Source of the DNA: Gracilaria domingensis
Lineage: Eukaryota > Rhodophyta > Florideophyceae > Gracilariales > Gracilariaceae
NCBI GenBank assembly: GCA_022539475.1
Contig: VCMS01000079.1
Coordinates: 119,091-183,090 of the forward strand
Reading direction: 5' to 3'
Length of the DNA: 64,000 nt
In this document: positions 49,518 to 59,638 of the stretch, piece after piece
How positions within the stretch are numbered: position 1 is the stretch's first letter
How the letters are laid out: every line of letters starts with the position of its first letter
The notes under the pieces: generated by a model
The model's database searches: none
What the model saw: only the letters and a program-made list of their open reading frames with translations
What the model was told of the DNA's origin: nothing
Made by a program: the position numbers and the translations under genes

Positions 49518-50894
49518 ATGGCCATGTGGGGCGGTCGTTTCGATGCCGCACCGAATGAGCTCGTTGCCAAGATGGGAGAGTCCATTTCCTACGATCGACG
49601 TCTCTACAAACACGACATCCTGGGCTCCAAAACCCACGCCCAGATGCTGGCCCGACAAGGAATTATCCCGGAGTCCGACGCTACCAGCATCACAGAAGGT
49701 CTGGAACAGATCCAAGCCGAGATTGATTCCGGCAACTTTCAGTGGTCAGAGGCGCTGGAAGACGTTCACATGAACATTGAGAGCCGACTCACCGAGCTTA
49801 TTGGTGCATCCGGCGCACGATTGCACGCTGGACGTTCCCGAAACGATCAGGTTGCCACCGACGTTCGCCTGTATCTGCGCGATGAAGTCGATGTGATACG
49901 CACGTGCGTCGTCGATGTTCAACGCGCTTTGGTTCAATTGGCCAACCAACATACCGAAACTGTCATGCCCGGTTTCACTCATCTGCAACATGCGCAACCT
50001 ATAGTGCTTGCCCACTATCTTTTGGCGTACACAGAGATGTTTCAGCGAGATGTCATGCGTCTTGATGACTGGCGGAAGCGAATGAACTATCTACCACTGG
50101 GATCTAGTGCATTGGCCGGATCCACGTTGCCATTAGATAGAAAGTGGGTTGCTGAACAATTGGGCTTTGATGGCTTGTGTGATAACTCCTTGGATGCTGT
50201 CAGCGATCGCGATTTCGCCATTGAGCTTGTTTCGGTGTGCAGCATGATCATGATGCATTTGTCCAGAATAAGCGAGGACATCATATTCTGGATGAGTCAA
50301 GAGGCGGGCTGGGTTGAACTCAACGATGCATTTTGCACCGGAAGTTCTCTCATGCCGCAGAAGAAGAACCCGGATATGTGCGAACTTACTAGAGGAAAGA
50401 CCGCCCGCGTGTACGGTAATCTCACCACGCTATTTACAATCATGAAAGGCATTCCGTTAGCGTACAACAGAGACATGCAGGAAGACAAAGAGCCTGTGTT
50501 CGACGCTATCGATACTGTTAAGCTTGTTCTCTCCGTTTATGCGCCCATGATCGAGTCAATGAAGTTCAACAAGGAGCGCATGTATGAAGCGGCGAGCGAC
50601 CCGGCCCTCATGGCAACCGATCTGGCGGAATGGCTCGTCAAGCAAGGGATGCCATTCCGCGATTCTCACCATCGTGTGGGCAAGTTGGTCGGCTACAGTA
50701 GAAAGATTGGTGTGCCGTTGGACAAACTCTCTCTCGAACAGATGAAGACCGTAATCCCCGAGGCCAACGAGGAATGCTTGGATCTCTGGAAACCGGAAAA
50801 GAGTGTAGTCCTAAGGGATATACCGGGCGGTACAGCGCCGAATCAGTCTAGAAAACAACTCGAGACGAAATGGGCCCATTTACTCAACCAATAA
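49518..50894 (+). CDS. ASL/argH: Argininosuccinate lyase
   Basis: 458 aa from the ATG at 49518 (MAMWGGRFDAAPNELVAKMG), the usual length of the enzyme. It cleaves argininosuccinate to arginine and fumarate, the last step of arginine synthesis. The fumarase/lyase superfamily signature GSSLMPQKKNPD (about 275-286) carries the mobile catalytic loop. ARLHAGRSRNDQVATD, TVMPGFTHLQHAQP and LPLGSSALAGSTLPLDR are the other conserved blocks. The C-terminus SDPALMATDLAEWLVKQGMPFR is typical. Plants import this enzyme into plastids. Here the in-frame upstream codons resemble a transit peptide, but there is no ATG before a stop at 49293-49295. Plastid targeting would therefore need a spliced upstream exon or a non-AUG start. 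No introns are seen in the body. Confidence 0.95.
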   Translation: MAMWGGRFDAAPNELVAKMGESISYDRRLYKHDILGSKTHAQMLARQGIIPESDATSITEGLEQIQAEIDSGNFQWSEALEDVHMNIESRLTELIGASGARLHAGRSRNDQVATDVRLYLRDEVDVIRTCVVDVQRALVQLANQHTETVMPGFTHLQHAQPIVLAHYLLAYTEMFQRDVMRLDDWRKRMNYLPLGSSALAGSTLPLDRKWVAEQLGFDGLCDNSLDAVSDRDFAIELVSVCSMIMMHLSRISEDIIFWMSQEAGWVELNDAFCTGSSLMPQKKNPDMCELTRGKTARVYGNLTTLFTIMKGIPLAYNRDMQEDKEPVFDAIDTVKLVLSVYAPMIESMKFNKERMYEAASDPALMATDLAEWLVKQGMPFRDSHHRVGKLVGYSRKIGVPLDKLSLEQMKTVIPEANEECLDLWKPEKSVVLRDIPGGTAPNQSRKQLETKWAHLLNQ

Positions 50895-51202
50895 TCCGTA
50901 CAGATACTCGAACAGTTCTACAATACCCTTCAGCTTCTTTGCTATGGAGCTAAACTGAAAGGGGCGCCAAGTGCCTTGCGTGCTTTGCTAGCGCGGCTGT
51001 TACTACCGGTCAAAATCTTTCGCAATGAATGCGATGATCCGAGAGCCGAGGCGTCTGTAAGTCCACCGAAGACTCCCCCCCGAAGCATTGTAATATAGTG
51101 CCTTTCCTCCTCGCCACCTATGGGAAGGCACTGTGACCCTATCGATACTTCTCAGTGGTTTACAACTTGTTGAATGATGATTCGGTTGTTGCATTGGTGA
51201 CT
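50895..51202. other. Short convergent intergenic region
   Basis: 3' ends of the lyase and of the PDI-ERV gene converge here. No gene seen. Confidence 0.6.
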
Positions 51203-52642
51203 TTATGTGAGCTTGCTAGAGGGAGTGATTGGGGAAGACATTCTGCGTTGCAAGGTGTGAATGACGCCGTCCATAAGAGAGAACACCGTAAAAGTACCTC
51301 CCACAATGGCGCATAAAGACGTGACAAACTCGTACCATCTTCTTCCAGCACGCGAAATGACCACGGCTGTCGGTGAAAGATCGTACGAAAAGCGGGCCTC
51401 GGGCACAGTGGCATCTGCCTTGTACTGCTGGTTTGATGTTGTCATCTGCAAATTGATACGAAGAGGGAGAAGGACAGCGGTTAGAACATCGCGGATGGGG
51501 CAGCGGTGCCGGATTGATAAAAGCTGGAAAAAACGTGAACGTGGGCAACATACCTGGTAGCCAAGAATTCGTCCACTTGATCGCATGGATCCAGTCTCGA
51601 AAGTAGTCGAAACGACTTTGATGTAGTGTTCGTGCGACATGTAACCGTACAGGTTGACGAACAACTTTTCGTCCAGTGGATTAAAGTTGCGCTTGACGTC
51701 ATCCGGAACCTTTTTGAGTTGTTTTGGCGAAATAGGAGGACCAAACGATAGATGGTGAATCAAGTGAGAGGTGTTTGTACTCTTCTGATCAAAGTTATGA
51801 GCGTCACTCTTCGCAATAATATGGAAATTACCGGGGACTCGATTGACCTGCAACTTGCCACGCAGCAAACATCCCTCATGCCACTGGTACTTTAGAGGAT
51901 GCTCTTCCGGCGGGGTGTCAGACACCTTGACAACGTAGTCGGTGAATGATTGCAGCGTTCGATCGCCGCCATAGTTTTTCTCCAGGGGATTGACACCCTT
52001 GAACATCATGAAAGAGGGATAGGCAGCAATCTTGGTCGCCTCGCAAAGACGCGGCTGTTTAACGCAATCAACCTGAGCGACTTTCACATTGGGTCGGATA
52101 GACGGGAGCGTGGCTGCCAGCTTTTGCCAAAGCGGCAACACCATCTTACAAAACATACACCAGTTGACGTAGTAAAGCACAAAGGTGTACTCATTCTCCT
52201 TCAAGTAGCGGCCGTACGAGGTGCCATCAAGCTCGGTGGCATGGGCGGGCGCGTGCGCAACTCGCTCGGTCTGAGGCGGCATGACCTCCTTGTAAGGCTG
52301 CATATGAATCTGACCATGCTCAGCCGACAACACAGTCTTCTCAATGCGCCCCGTCACATCGAGCCTTGAGTTGCCGAGAAAGTCCCACGCCTCGATGGTA
52401 GCGTATCGACAGGGCAGCTCGAAGAAGGACAGGCTAAAATTAATATCGAGCAACTCCTCAGAGTTATTATCCAGAACAAGGCGCGACTTGGTGTCGCCGC
52501 GAACGTAATTGACCACCTCGCAGAACAGCACAATGCTGATCACCGAAGCCACCGCCAGGGACAAAATGCCGCCGCGTCTGGTGGCGTGGGTGAGATCCCG
52601 CGGCACCTTGCGGAAAAGGTCGAGGGTCGCGAGCTTAATCAT
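51203..52642 (-). CDS. PDI-ERV41/46 fusion protein (PDIL5-4 type), one intron
   Basis: A chimera known from plants as PDIL5-4: an ERV41/ERV46/ERGIC ER-Golgi cargo protein with a thioredoxin domain inserted. The start is the ATG at 52642 (MIKLATLDLFRKVPRDLTHA). TM1 is near residues 26-44. ERGIC_N follows (NNSEELLDINFSLSFFELPC), then a thioredoxin domain with YYVNWCMFCK (CxxC at about 162/165). The ERV lumenal domain has FHIIAKSDAHNFDQ, INHLSFG-like HHLSFGPPI, and TTSNQQYKADATVPEARFSY, and TM2 is VTSLCAIVGGTFTVFSLMDG. A 108-nt intron at 51446-51553 (minus strand CAG|GTATGT...TTTGCAG|ATGAC) separates GRILGYQ from MTTSNQQY, giving 443 aa. The intron is a multiple of three and stop-free, so an unspliced RNA would insert 36 residues in frame. 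The C-terminus lacks the usual KKxx retrieval signal. Confidence 0.9.
   Translation of the reverse strand: MIKLATLDLFRKVPRDLTHATRRGGILSLAVASVISIVLFCEVVNYVRGDTKSRLVLDNNSEELLDINFSLSFFELPCRYATIEAWDFLGNSRLDVTGRIEKTVLSAEHGQIHMQPYKEVMPPQTERVAHAPAHATELDGTSYGRYLKENEYTFVLYYVNWCMFCKMVLPLWQKLAATLPSIRPNVKVAQVDCVKQPRLCEATKIAAYPSFMMFKGVNPLEKNYGGDRTLQSFTDYVVKVSDTPPEEHPLKYQWHEGCLLRGKLQVNRVPGNFHIIAKSDAHNFDQKSTNTSHLIHHLSFGPPISPKQLKKVPDDVKRNFNPLDEKLFVNLYGYMSHEHYIKVVSTTFETGSMRSSGRILGYQVCCPRSRFFQLLSIRHRCPIRDVLTAVLLPLRINLQMTTSNQQYKADATVPEARFSYDLSPTAVVISRAGRRWYEFVTSLCAIVGGTFTVFSLMDGVIHTLQRRMSSPITPSSKLT
51446..51553 (-). other. In-frame, stop-free 108-nt intron (exitron-like)
   Basis: 5' site GTATGT at 51553 and 3' site TTTGCAG at 51446. 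Removing it restores the conserved ERV46 sequence across the junction. Confidence 0.8.
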
Positions 52643-53064
52643 GGTAACACACACGCCGCACTTCCAAGCGCGCCGCAGCCGCGTCGAAGGCGCCCCGAAT
52701 TGCGTCAGCGGGGGATACCGGATGGATGGGTTAGGTCGGAAGTTGCACGGCGACTATCTACGGCTTCTCTCTCTCAGCAGCAGCCGGCTTTGGCACAATC
52801 AGCGCCGCATGCAGCGCGCCGCCATTGGCGGCGCAGTCAGTCAGCTTTTGGCGGCCACGCGCGGCGCTGATTGGCCGCGGCGCGCGCACGGTGACGTGTT
52901 GTTGTTCATGCTCTTCGCGGCGCGTGAGATTTGCTCCCTCCACCGTCGTCTGTTGCCGCCTCGCGCCATCCGCGCCGGGCGCTCAACCGTGGCCGTCGTC
53001 GTTTCGACGCTAAGCGAGCGCGCGTCTCGACGCAGGCGCCACCTTCGCGCCGGCAGCACCTTCC
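52643..53064. promoter_or_regulatory. GC-rich bidirectional promoter of the PDI-ERV and PFK genes
   Basis: 422 bp between divergent start codons. It holds a reverse CCAAT element at 52864-52883 (GCGCTGATTGGCCGCGGCGC), an oppositely oriented partial copy (ACAATCAGCGCC, about 52795-52806), and CCATTGGCGG near 52822. The arrangement suggests paired NF-Y-like sites driving both genes. Confidence 0.5.
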
Positions 53065-54776
53065 ATGAGCGCGTTTAACGCTTACCGCCCCGTTCGCATC
53101 GACCGCAATCGACAGACGTGGCCACACGTGCTCCGGTGCACCGCCGCCACCCCCAATCCGCAGGTCAAGAAGCTCAAGTCTCCCACGCCTCCGAACGTCA
53201 AGGGTGGAAATCTGCCCCCATACCGGTTGCACGTTGCGCCTCATTTGTCGGACTATCTGGAGCAAGTGCCGTCGTACAAATCTCCGCTCTTGCGTACCAG
53301 GAGACACAACACCTTCGTCCCGCCTGGGGACGTCATTCTCGGCGATATCGCGCTCAACACCGAGAATCAACCGCAGCTCTTGGAAGCCTTTCTGCGCGCT
53401 GGGCCGTCTCGCACCATACGCTATGCTGACGGCGTGCGTGCTGCAATTGTGTCATGCGGAGGAATCTGTCCAGGTATCAACACTGTCATAAAGGAAATCA
53501 CACTTTGTCTATTACGCTACGGTGCATCCAAGGTGTTTGGTGTGCGACATGGTTATCGCGGCTTTTATAACAGTCACTGGCAGGAGCTCACCGCCGAAAA
53601 CGTACTGGGACTAAACAAGAAAGGCGGTAGTGTGCTGGGATCAAGTCGCGGCGGTTTTGATTTAGAGCGAATTGTCGACGCCATTGAAACGCGCCGTATC
53701 GACCAGGTCTTTGTCATCGGCGGTGATGGCACAATCATGGGCTGCCACAAGATTTTTGAGGAAGTTGTTAGAAGGCGCCTCAAGACAAGCGTCGTCAGCA
53801 TCCCAAAGACTATTGATAATGACATCGCCATCATAGATAGATCGTTTGGTAAGTGCCAAAGTCATCAAAACTCCTCAATAAGGAGGACGTACTAACCTGC
53901 GTTTCGAACGAGTGTATGTTTGACCTCCTTTGTATGCCACAGGTTTCGAGACAGCCGTGGATGAGTCACAACGCGCAATCAACGCTGCCTTCACCGAGGC
54001 CACGTCCTTCCCGGATTGTATCGCAATCGTTAAGCTAAGTAGGTTCTGTCACGCGTAACTCTCCTGTATCATTTCTTGCAATCGTTGTCCAGCGGAGACA
54101 AACTGACACGCCTTGTTTACCAATCTCAGTGGGACGAAACTCTGGTTTTATCGCGTCCCAAGCCTCTCTTGCTTCGGAAGAGGTAGACTGCTGTCTCATT
54201 CCAGAAGAGCCATTTACACTTGAGGGTCCCAATGGTGTCCTCGCTTACGTCGAGCAGAAATTGAATGAGAAAGGGAGTTGTGTAATTGTGGTGGCGGAAG
54301 GAGCCGGAAATCTCAAAAACCAGGGAGTAGATGTTGGTGCTTATTTGTTGAAACAGACAAAGAAATACTTTGACGATAGAGATCGCGAGGTGACCATCAA
54401 GTTTCTGGACCCGTACGTTCTTTCTCCATGCCTTACGGTTCTAAGCGAGAACGAGACGTTGACTAACGATATAGATTCTTTGTCACACAAACACAGAACT
54501 TACCAAATCCGAGCTATTCCAACCACCACGCACGATAACATTCTATGCATTTTGCTCGCCCATGCGGCTGTTCATGGCGCTTATTCTGGTTATACCGGTT
54601 TTTCTTCTGGGATTATCAACAATCGGAATGTGTTGATTCCGCTGCATATGTTGGCCGGTATACAGAAAACCGTCGACACGGGGAAGAGCGACTGGCAGAG
54701 GCTCAGGATGTCGACAGGGCAACCAGAGTGGGCCGTCTCAGAAGAGGAAGAGACCCTGGACGGTGGAGGGGTGTGA
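53065..54776 (+). CDS. PFK: Plant-type ATP-dependent 6-phosphofructokinase, three exons
   Basis: Exons 53065-53848, 53943-54038 and 54130-54776, with introns of 94 nt (GTAAGT...CACAG) and 91 nt (GTAGGT...CTCAG), give 508 aa. The splices restore the conserved runs DRSFG|FETAVDE and VKL|MGRNSGFIA. The enzyme phosphorylates fructose 6-phosphate at the committed step of glycolysis. Key motifs are IVSCGGICPGINTVIKE, GYRGFY, IGGDGT at 218-223 (the GGDG form with a small residue next, which marks ATP use, whereas PPi enzymes have GGDD), catalytic PKTIDNDI at 247-254, MGRNSGFIA, and LIPEEPFTLEGP. An N-terminal extension of about 80 residues, rich in R, N, P and K, could be a targeting sequence or the usual plant PFK leader. 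Plant-type PFKs occur as plastid and cytosolic isoforms, and this one is not assignable. Confidence 0.93.
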
Positions 54777-56766
54777 GTTGCGTGCTAATAGTTCTGCCAG
54801 ATGCTCAACTATTCTGTGCTTCCCGAGGGGGTAACAGTTTGCAATTTTGTTGTTCGCATTCTTTGCTATCTCATCTAGATAACAGTGGTTTCTAGCCTTG
54901 TACCTTTGAATTCATATTGTGCCCAAGTGCACGTATCCCATGCAAGCGATGCACAAAATGTGTTGGGGATAACACATTCATTTTGTTCGCTATATAGTTC
55001 ACAGTATGTAGCATTATGTCCGCATTAAAGAAGAAGTAGCATGATGTGATGAGACTATTCCTCGCGTGTCTCTGAGACGATGTGTTTGTTTGAGCGTGTT
55101 GGTTATCAAAGTTGTACATACCAAGGGTACATACGCCCAATCACACACACGTGGATTGATTCCTCGTCCGCGTAGGTTGCAAAGGACACCCACATTGTGG
55201 GTCCCACAACCCCCCTAATTTCCGGCAGTTCATGCAGCGTGGGTCCATGCAGGGCCCACTCTCATCAGGAAGGCCACAATCGACCATTTTCGAACAATCT
55301 GATTCATAGAACGCCTTGCGACGCTATCGATTGCCTAACGAGTGCTCTCTTTCGCTGGCAAGGCCTGGCGCAAGCATAGGCGCATCGATAGAGGCTTAGT
55401 TGCGTCCCGCAGTTCAATCAAAACAGCCAGTGGAATCAATCCACTCGACTGTTCACTGTGTGAATGTCACCTATGACAGCGGAGATGTCGGAAGAAAGTC
55501 AAGCCGAATTCGGCGCACTTTCCCAGCAGGCATTACGGCTCTAGTTCGTACTGTGTCCAGACATCTACACACGCCTTCGCCATTGTATGAAGTAGGGGGT
55601 GCCAAATTGGTACTATTGTACCAATGTAGATGAAGGGGTCAAAGAGTCACTTCTGACATTTTCACGGGCATGGAGACGTAGGGAGATAAATCACTCGTAC
55701 TGCGGCGCATCAGCATGTGCACAAGAGAAACTTTCTTTCAGGCTGACCCTTCGGCGACCTACAACAGAGGTTGTTTTTGGGCCCGGTATTATTGTCAAGT
55801 TTGTTCTATCGATTAGATTCGAGGGGTCGTTAGTGCCGTTGGTCTTCACTAAACTAACATGTTTGGAAGAACTTCGTGGATATATGAACACGAGCAAAGG
55901 AGAAAGAGGACTCTGGAAAAAGAGAAAACCTGCTCTGCGAGAAACAAACATCTGCCTTCGGTATTTCCGAAGGGGTGCGCTTGTATGTTCTCCAGCGCAT
56001 TGGTATTCATCACCCAAGTCATGGAGATTGTCATCCTTACGGCGAAAACAGAAGAGCAGCTATAGCCCCTGCTGAGGAGTGCATGAGCAGTACAATATAG
56101 GTGCTCTTGAGATCCATCTCCTTTCTGCCCATCTGCGCTCGTACTTCCCATTCATGTCAGCAGCGCGGACTGGGCTAGTGATTCCGTCGTCGTCATTGCT
56201 GGCCCACACCTACACCGTTGGTACCCATGTTACTAGGCCTTACCTTCCATACGTTGTGCGCGCCATATGTCCAAAGTCCTCGCGCCAGCCCAAAAGCCAC
56301 GGGGAACCCAAGCCCCGGCAAAACAATCTGTCCCAAGCAACGTGGCGCCTACCCATCTTCACTGCTGTAGATGATAGGAAATGTACCGACTACCACCAGC
56401 AATGGAACTACACCCATACATGACATCGTCTATTGACGCAACAGAAAAGTTAAACATAGTCCCGCAATCACGATCGCAGCAGTGGCGATATTGCTTATCG
56501 TTATGCGCCAGGCCACCCGACGGTTGGCCGTCGTGTGTGGCCTTTAGCACAGTGATATGAAGCGGCTCAAAAAGCAGTGAAGCAAGACGCGCCGTTTTAT
56601 CGTGACGAAGGGTGAGGTGGTGTTGCAGCGAAAAACGTGGCGAACCGTTGGTGTTGTCACTCACAAGAGTGCTCGTTCGTATAAAGATGCTTGCCGTCTG
56701 GTACAGCTTGTCGTTGATTTCAGTTCATCTTTTCGTCCTATCCGCGCTCGACTCGCCTCGTGTAGC
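54777..56766. other. Intergenic, no supported gene
   Basis: Overlapping frames on both strands near 55600-56150 are of similar length and none has a recognisable domain. No TATA box is obvious before 56767. Confidence 0.45.
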
Positions 56767-57904
56767 ATGACTCGCATATGTCTCTTTTCTTCGAGCCTGA
56801 GCCGGTCGCAATGGCTGCAGGTGGTAGCTATCGTACTGACGACATCCTTCACAATTGCCTCCGCTTCTGCTCTGAATGGACGTAAGTTGGTTCCACCACG
56901 CAAAAGATGACTATACGCCCTCGTTCTAACGTCACTTCTCTCAACGCGGCTGCATCAAAGCATCACATGCCCCAACTGCGCGTAGATCCTTAGACCATGC
57001 CACGGTATTAAGGTATATCTACGACGCACGCTCTGTGCAAAATGCACACTCGCTGTTCACGGCCATTCGCAACAACAAGAACAAGAAGCCGAACAAGAAG
57101 GTCGCCGTGACGAACAAGAACCAGAAGAAGCACAACAACAAAGGCTCAACGAAAAAGTGGTTGCAGAAACAACAAGGAGTATGCCCCAAATTGAATCAAT
57201 GCTCATTTGTCGACAGTTTCAAATATATGCAAGGATACCGTTGGAAAGTGTCGGATGGCTACGCTAACGGAGTGCCCTTTAATTGCTGGTGGTCCAAAAC
57301 AGCAGCGGCGATCGATGGAAAGAACGGAGAGCTGAAACTAACTCTTTCGAAACAACACAATCACGGAAAACCTTACAAGAGCGGGCAGCTGATGTCGCAC
57401 AACTGGCACGGGTACGGATGTTACGAAGTTCGCATGCGTCCCGTTGCACAACCTGGAGTGATCACAACGTTCTTCTCGTACACCGGGCCCTGGGATGCGG
57501 CGCCTGGCAAGAGCAAAGCGCACAACGAGATTGACGTTGAATTCGTATGGAAGAACGGAAAGCTTACGTTGCAGGCGAATTACTTCACAAATGGACAGGG
57601 AGGCAACGAGCACCTCCTTCCGATAAACTTCAATCCGGCAGCATCGATGAACAACTACGGATTCAAATGGACAAGCAATTCCATCATGTGGTTCGTGAAC
57701 GGAAAGATGGTGTACAAGACTTCAAAGAACATTCCCAAAGCACATCAAGCGCCGCATAAGATCATGATGAGCCTGTGGCCGGTGAGCTGGCAGGCGGCTC
57801 AATGGGGAGGAACTTACGAATACAAGGGTCACCGTACAGCGGCTTACGCAGCGGTAAGATTCACAAAGGGGCACGACTGCCAGATCATGAACTGGTTTCC
57901 GTAG
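56767..57904 (+). CDS. Secreted GH16 beta-glucanase (licheninase-like), signal peptide on own exon
   Basis: The catalytic frame from about 57013 has no ATG upstream of the glucanase domain. Exon 1 (56767-56881) supplies MTRICLFSSSLSRSQWLQVV plus AIVLTTSFTIASASALNG, a clear signal peptide, and ends at GGAC|GTAAGT. The best in-phase acceptor is TTAG at 56993, giving 341 aa; an alternative in-phase acceptor is CAAAG at 56960. After a basic, Lys/Asn-rich linker (NNKNKKPNKKVAVTNKN), the GH16 jelly roll starts at CSFVDSFKYMQGYRWKVSDG. The catalytic motif is NEIDVEFVW (E-I-D-V-E, about 217-221: nucleophile, helper Asp, acid/base). FSYTGPWDAA, QANYFTNGQGGNEHLLPINF and YGFKWTSNSIMWFVNGK follow bacterial lichenases. 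The likely substrates are beta-1,3-1,4- or beta-1,3-glucans of the wall. A remodelling transglycosylase or a galactan-active GH16 is possible, since red algae have such relatives. Confidence 0.85.
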
Positions 57905-58423
57905 AATGTTTGACTATGTAGACAGAGTGTCACAGTCCTATGCTTTTCGTTTCTCCGTGTGGCTTCTTTTCTCCCTCGAACAGGGTGAACTGCGCATGTA
58001 CATGCCAACATTTTTCGCCATGAGCGCCGCCACAGGGCATGGCGTCCGATGTCTGCGGCAGACGCGTGGCGTGATGCGCGCAGCGCGCTGGTAAGAGCTG
58101 TCGCTTGGGAAGGTCAGCTTCCGCGCCATCTAGTTAAGTGTCTGGAGCTGAGCAGAGAAACTGTTGATAGATTGAAGAATGTAAAGGGAGTGCAGCTTGA
58201 TGCAACCAAGGCCGCGGTTGCGTAAGGGTAGGCATTTTCTACGCGCCGAATGACGAGCATCGTCAAATATCTGCAAATGCCCCAGTCACCTTGAGCGTTC
58301 GCACGAATCGACATCTGCTCCTTCCCCGACACCGCCGACCGCATTGCCGCCGCCTTCCTCGCCCCGTCCCCCGTCCCGTCGCGTACTCTGGCTGGCCTAC
58401 TTACCTCATTTGCGCCACCCATC
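57905..58423. other. Intergenic / upstream of the CGI-58-like gene
   Basis: No gene seen. Confidence 0.55.
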
Positions 58424-59638
58424 ATGGGTACCACCTTGTCGCGCATACTCCCTACCTTCCGTATCTACACGCCGTGCGCCACCGCTTGTCCCTCCGCCCC
58501 AATACCCGATCAACGCCGCGACGCATTCACATCGTCTCCGCACAAGTCCTTCTCCGCAGTGGAGCAAGCCGAGAACATTTTGCTTGAACATCTCACCCAT
58601 GTTAAGTACACCAAACGACGTGTGGCGCTACCGTCAGGTCACACGCTCAACATGTTGTCGGCGGGCGATGTCTCGAATCCACCGCTCGTTCTGCTGCACG
58701 GATGGGGCGCTGGGCTCGCGTTTTTCGGACGTAACATAGCGGGTTTGGCTCCCTTTTACCGCCTTCATCTGCTGGACTGGCCAGGATTCGGCGGCAGTTC
58801 GCGTCCGTACCACTCGACCTCGCTTTCGGTTGATCATGCCGAGGCCTACTTTTTGGACGCCTTCGATGGATGGGTGCAGCACATGCGCAAACAAGAACCT
58901 AACTTTCAACGCTTCCATATTGTTGCCCATTCAATGGGCGCATACCTTGCCGCTGTTTATGCTCTACGAAGTCCGCAAAACGTGTTGACGCTCACGCTTG
59001 CGAGTCCAGTTGGTCTGCCAGCTGCTCCACCGCAGAAGATACCGAGAGGGCCGTTGCTGCGTCGCGCTATTTTCTGGATAGTGTTCCGCATGTGGGACTG
59101 GGGCTTTACGCCGCAGTACTTTATCCGTCAGGCAGGTACAAGTCTTGGGCGGAAAATGGCAAAGCGTTTCATTGAGCCACGCTTCAGTTTTCAGTCACAG
59201 AGCACCAAGGATGCTTTCATCGAGTATTTCTATCAGATCTCAGTCGCGGACGCAGCTGGGGAGCATTCACTCTGTACAATCCTGGAGAGCGGTGCGTATG
59301 CTAGGAAACCGCTTGCTGAACGCATGGTTAAACTTCGAACTCCTACCTCATTCCTGTACGGCGATGGCGACTGGATGAGCTTCAAGTACGCTGAAAAGGT
59401 ATGCGAGCAAATGAAAGCTCCGGCCACGGTACACATTGTCGAAGGGGCAGGTCATCACGTCTACTACGACAATGTGCAGATGTTTACAAAACTCATTTTG
59501 GAAAGCTGTGGTCGGGTGAGTGAGGAGATGCCGAAATCTTCGTCGTTTCTCACCGATTTCGAGGAACACCCCAGCACTACAATTGCTCAACCCACTGAAC
59601 AGCAGTCCGAGTTTTCATCAACACATTACCAGGGGTAG
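58424..59638 (+). CDS. CGI-58/ABHD4-ABHD5-like alpha/beta hydrolase
   Basis: 404 aa. The alpha/beta hydrolase core runs from about 85 to 365. It shows LVLLHGWGAGLAFFGRNI (oxyanion region), LHLLDWPGFGGSSRP, the nucleophile elbow VAHSMGAYLAA with Ser170, the acid in FLYGDGDWM, and AGHHVYYDN carrying both the catalytic His and the HX4D acyltransferase motif of CGI-58 relatives. Human ABHD5 has Asn at the nucleophile and is not a hydrolase. Plant CGI-58 and ABHD4 keep Ser and have lipase or lysophospholipase activity, and this protein follows them. The expected role is lipid turnover or lipid-droplet homeostasis. The first 45 residues (Ser/Thr/Pro/Arg) could be a targeting peptide. The C-terminal 45 residues are polar and not conserved. 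Intronless. Confidence 0.88.
   Translation: MGTTLSRILPTFRIYTPCATACPSAPIPDQRRDAFTSSPHKSFSAVEQAENILLEHLTHVKYTKRRVALPSGHTLNMLSAGDVSNPPLVLLHGWGAGLAFFGRNIAGLAPFYRLHLLDWPGFGGSSRPYHSTSLSVDHAEAYFLDAFDGWVQHMRKQEPNFQRFHIVAHSMGAYLAAVYALRSPQNVLTLTLASPVGLPAAPPQKIPRGPLLRRAIFWIVFRMWDWGFTPQYFIRQAGTSLGRKMAKRFIEPRFSFQSQSTKDAFIEYFYQISVADAAGEHSLCTILESGAYARKPLAERMVKLRTPTSFLYGDGDWMSFKYAEKVCEQMKAPATVHIVEGAGHHVYYDNVQMFTKLILESCGRVSEEMPKSSSFLTDFEEHPSTTIAQPTEQQSEFSSTHYQG

Noticed and set aside
55599-56151. Overlapping 100-158-codon frames on both strands
   Set aside because: Neither strand has a domain, a signal peptide or preference over the other.
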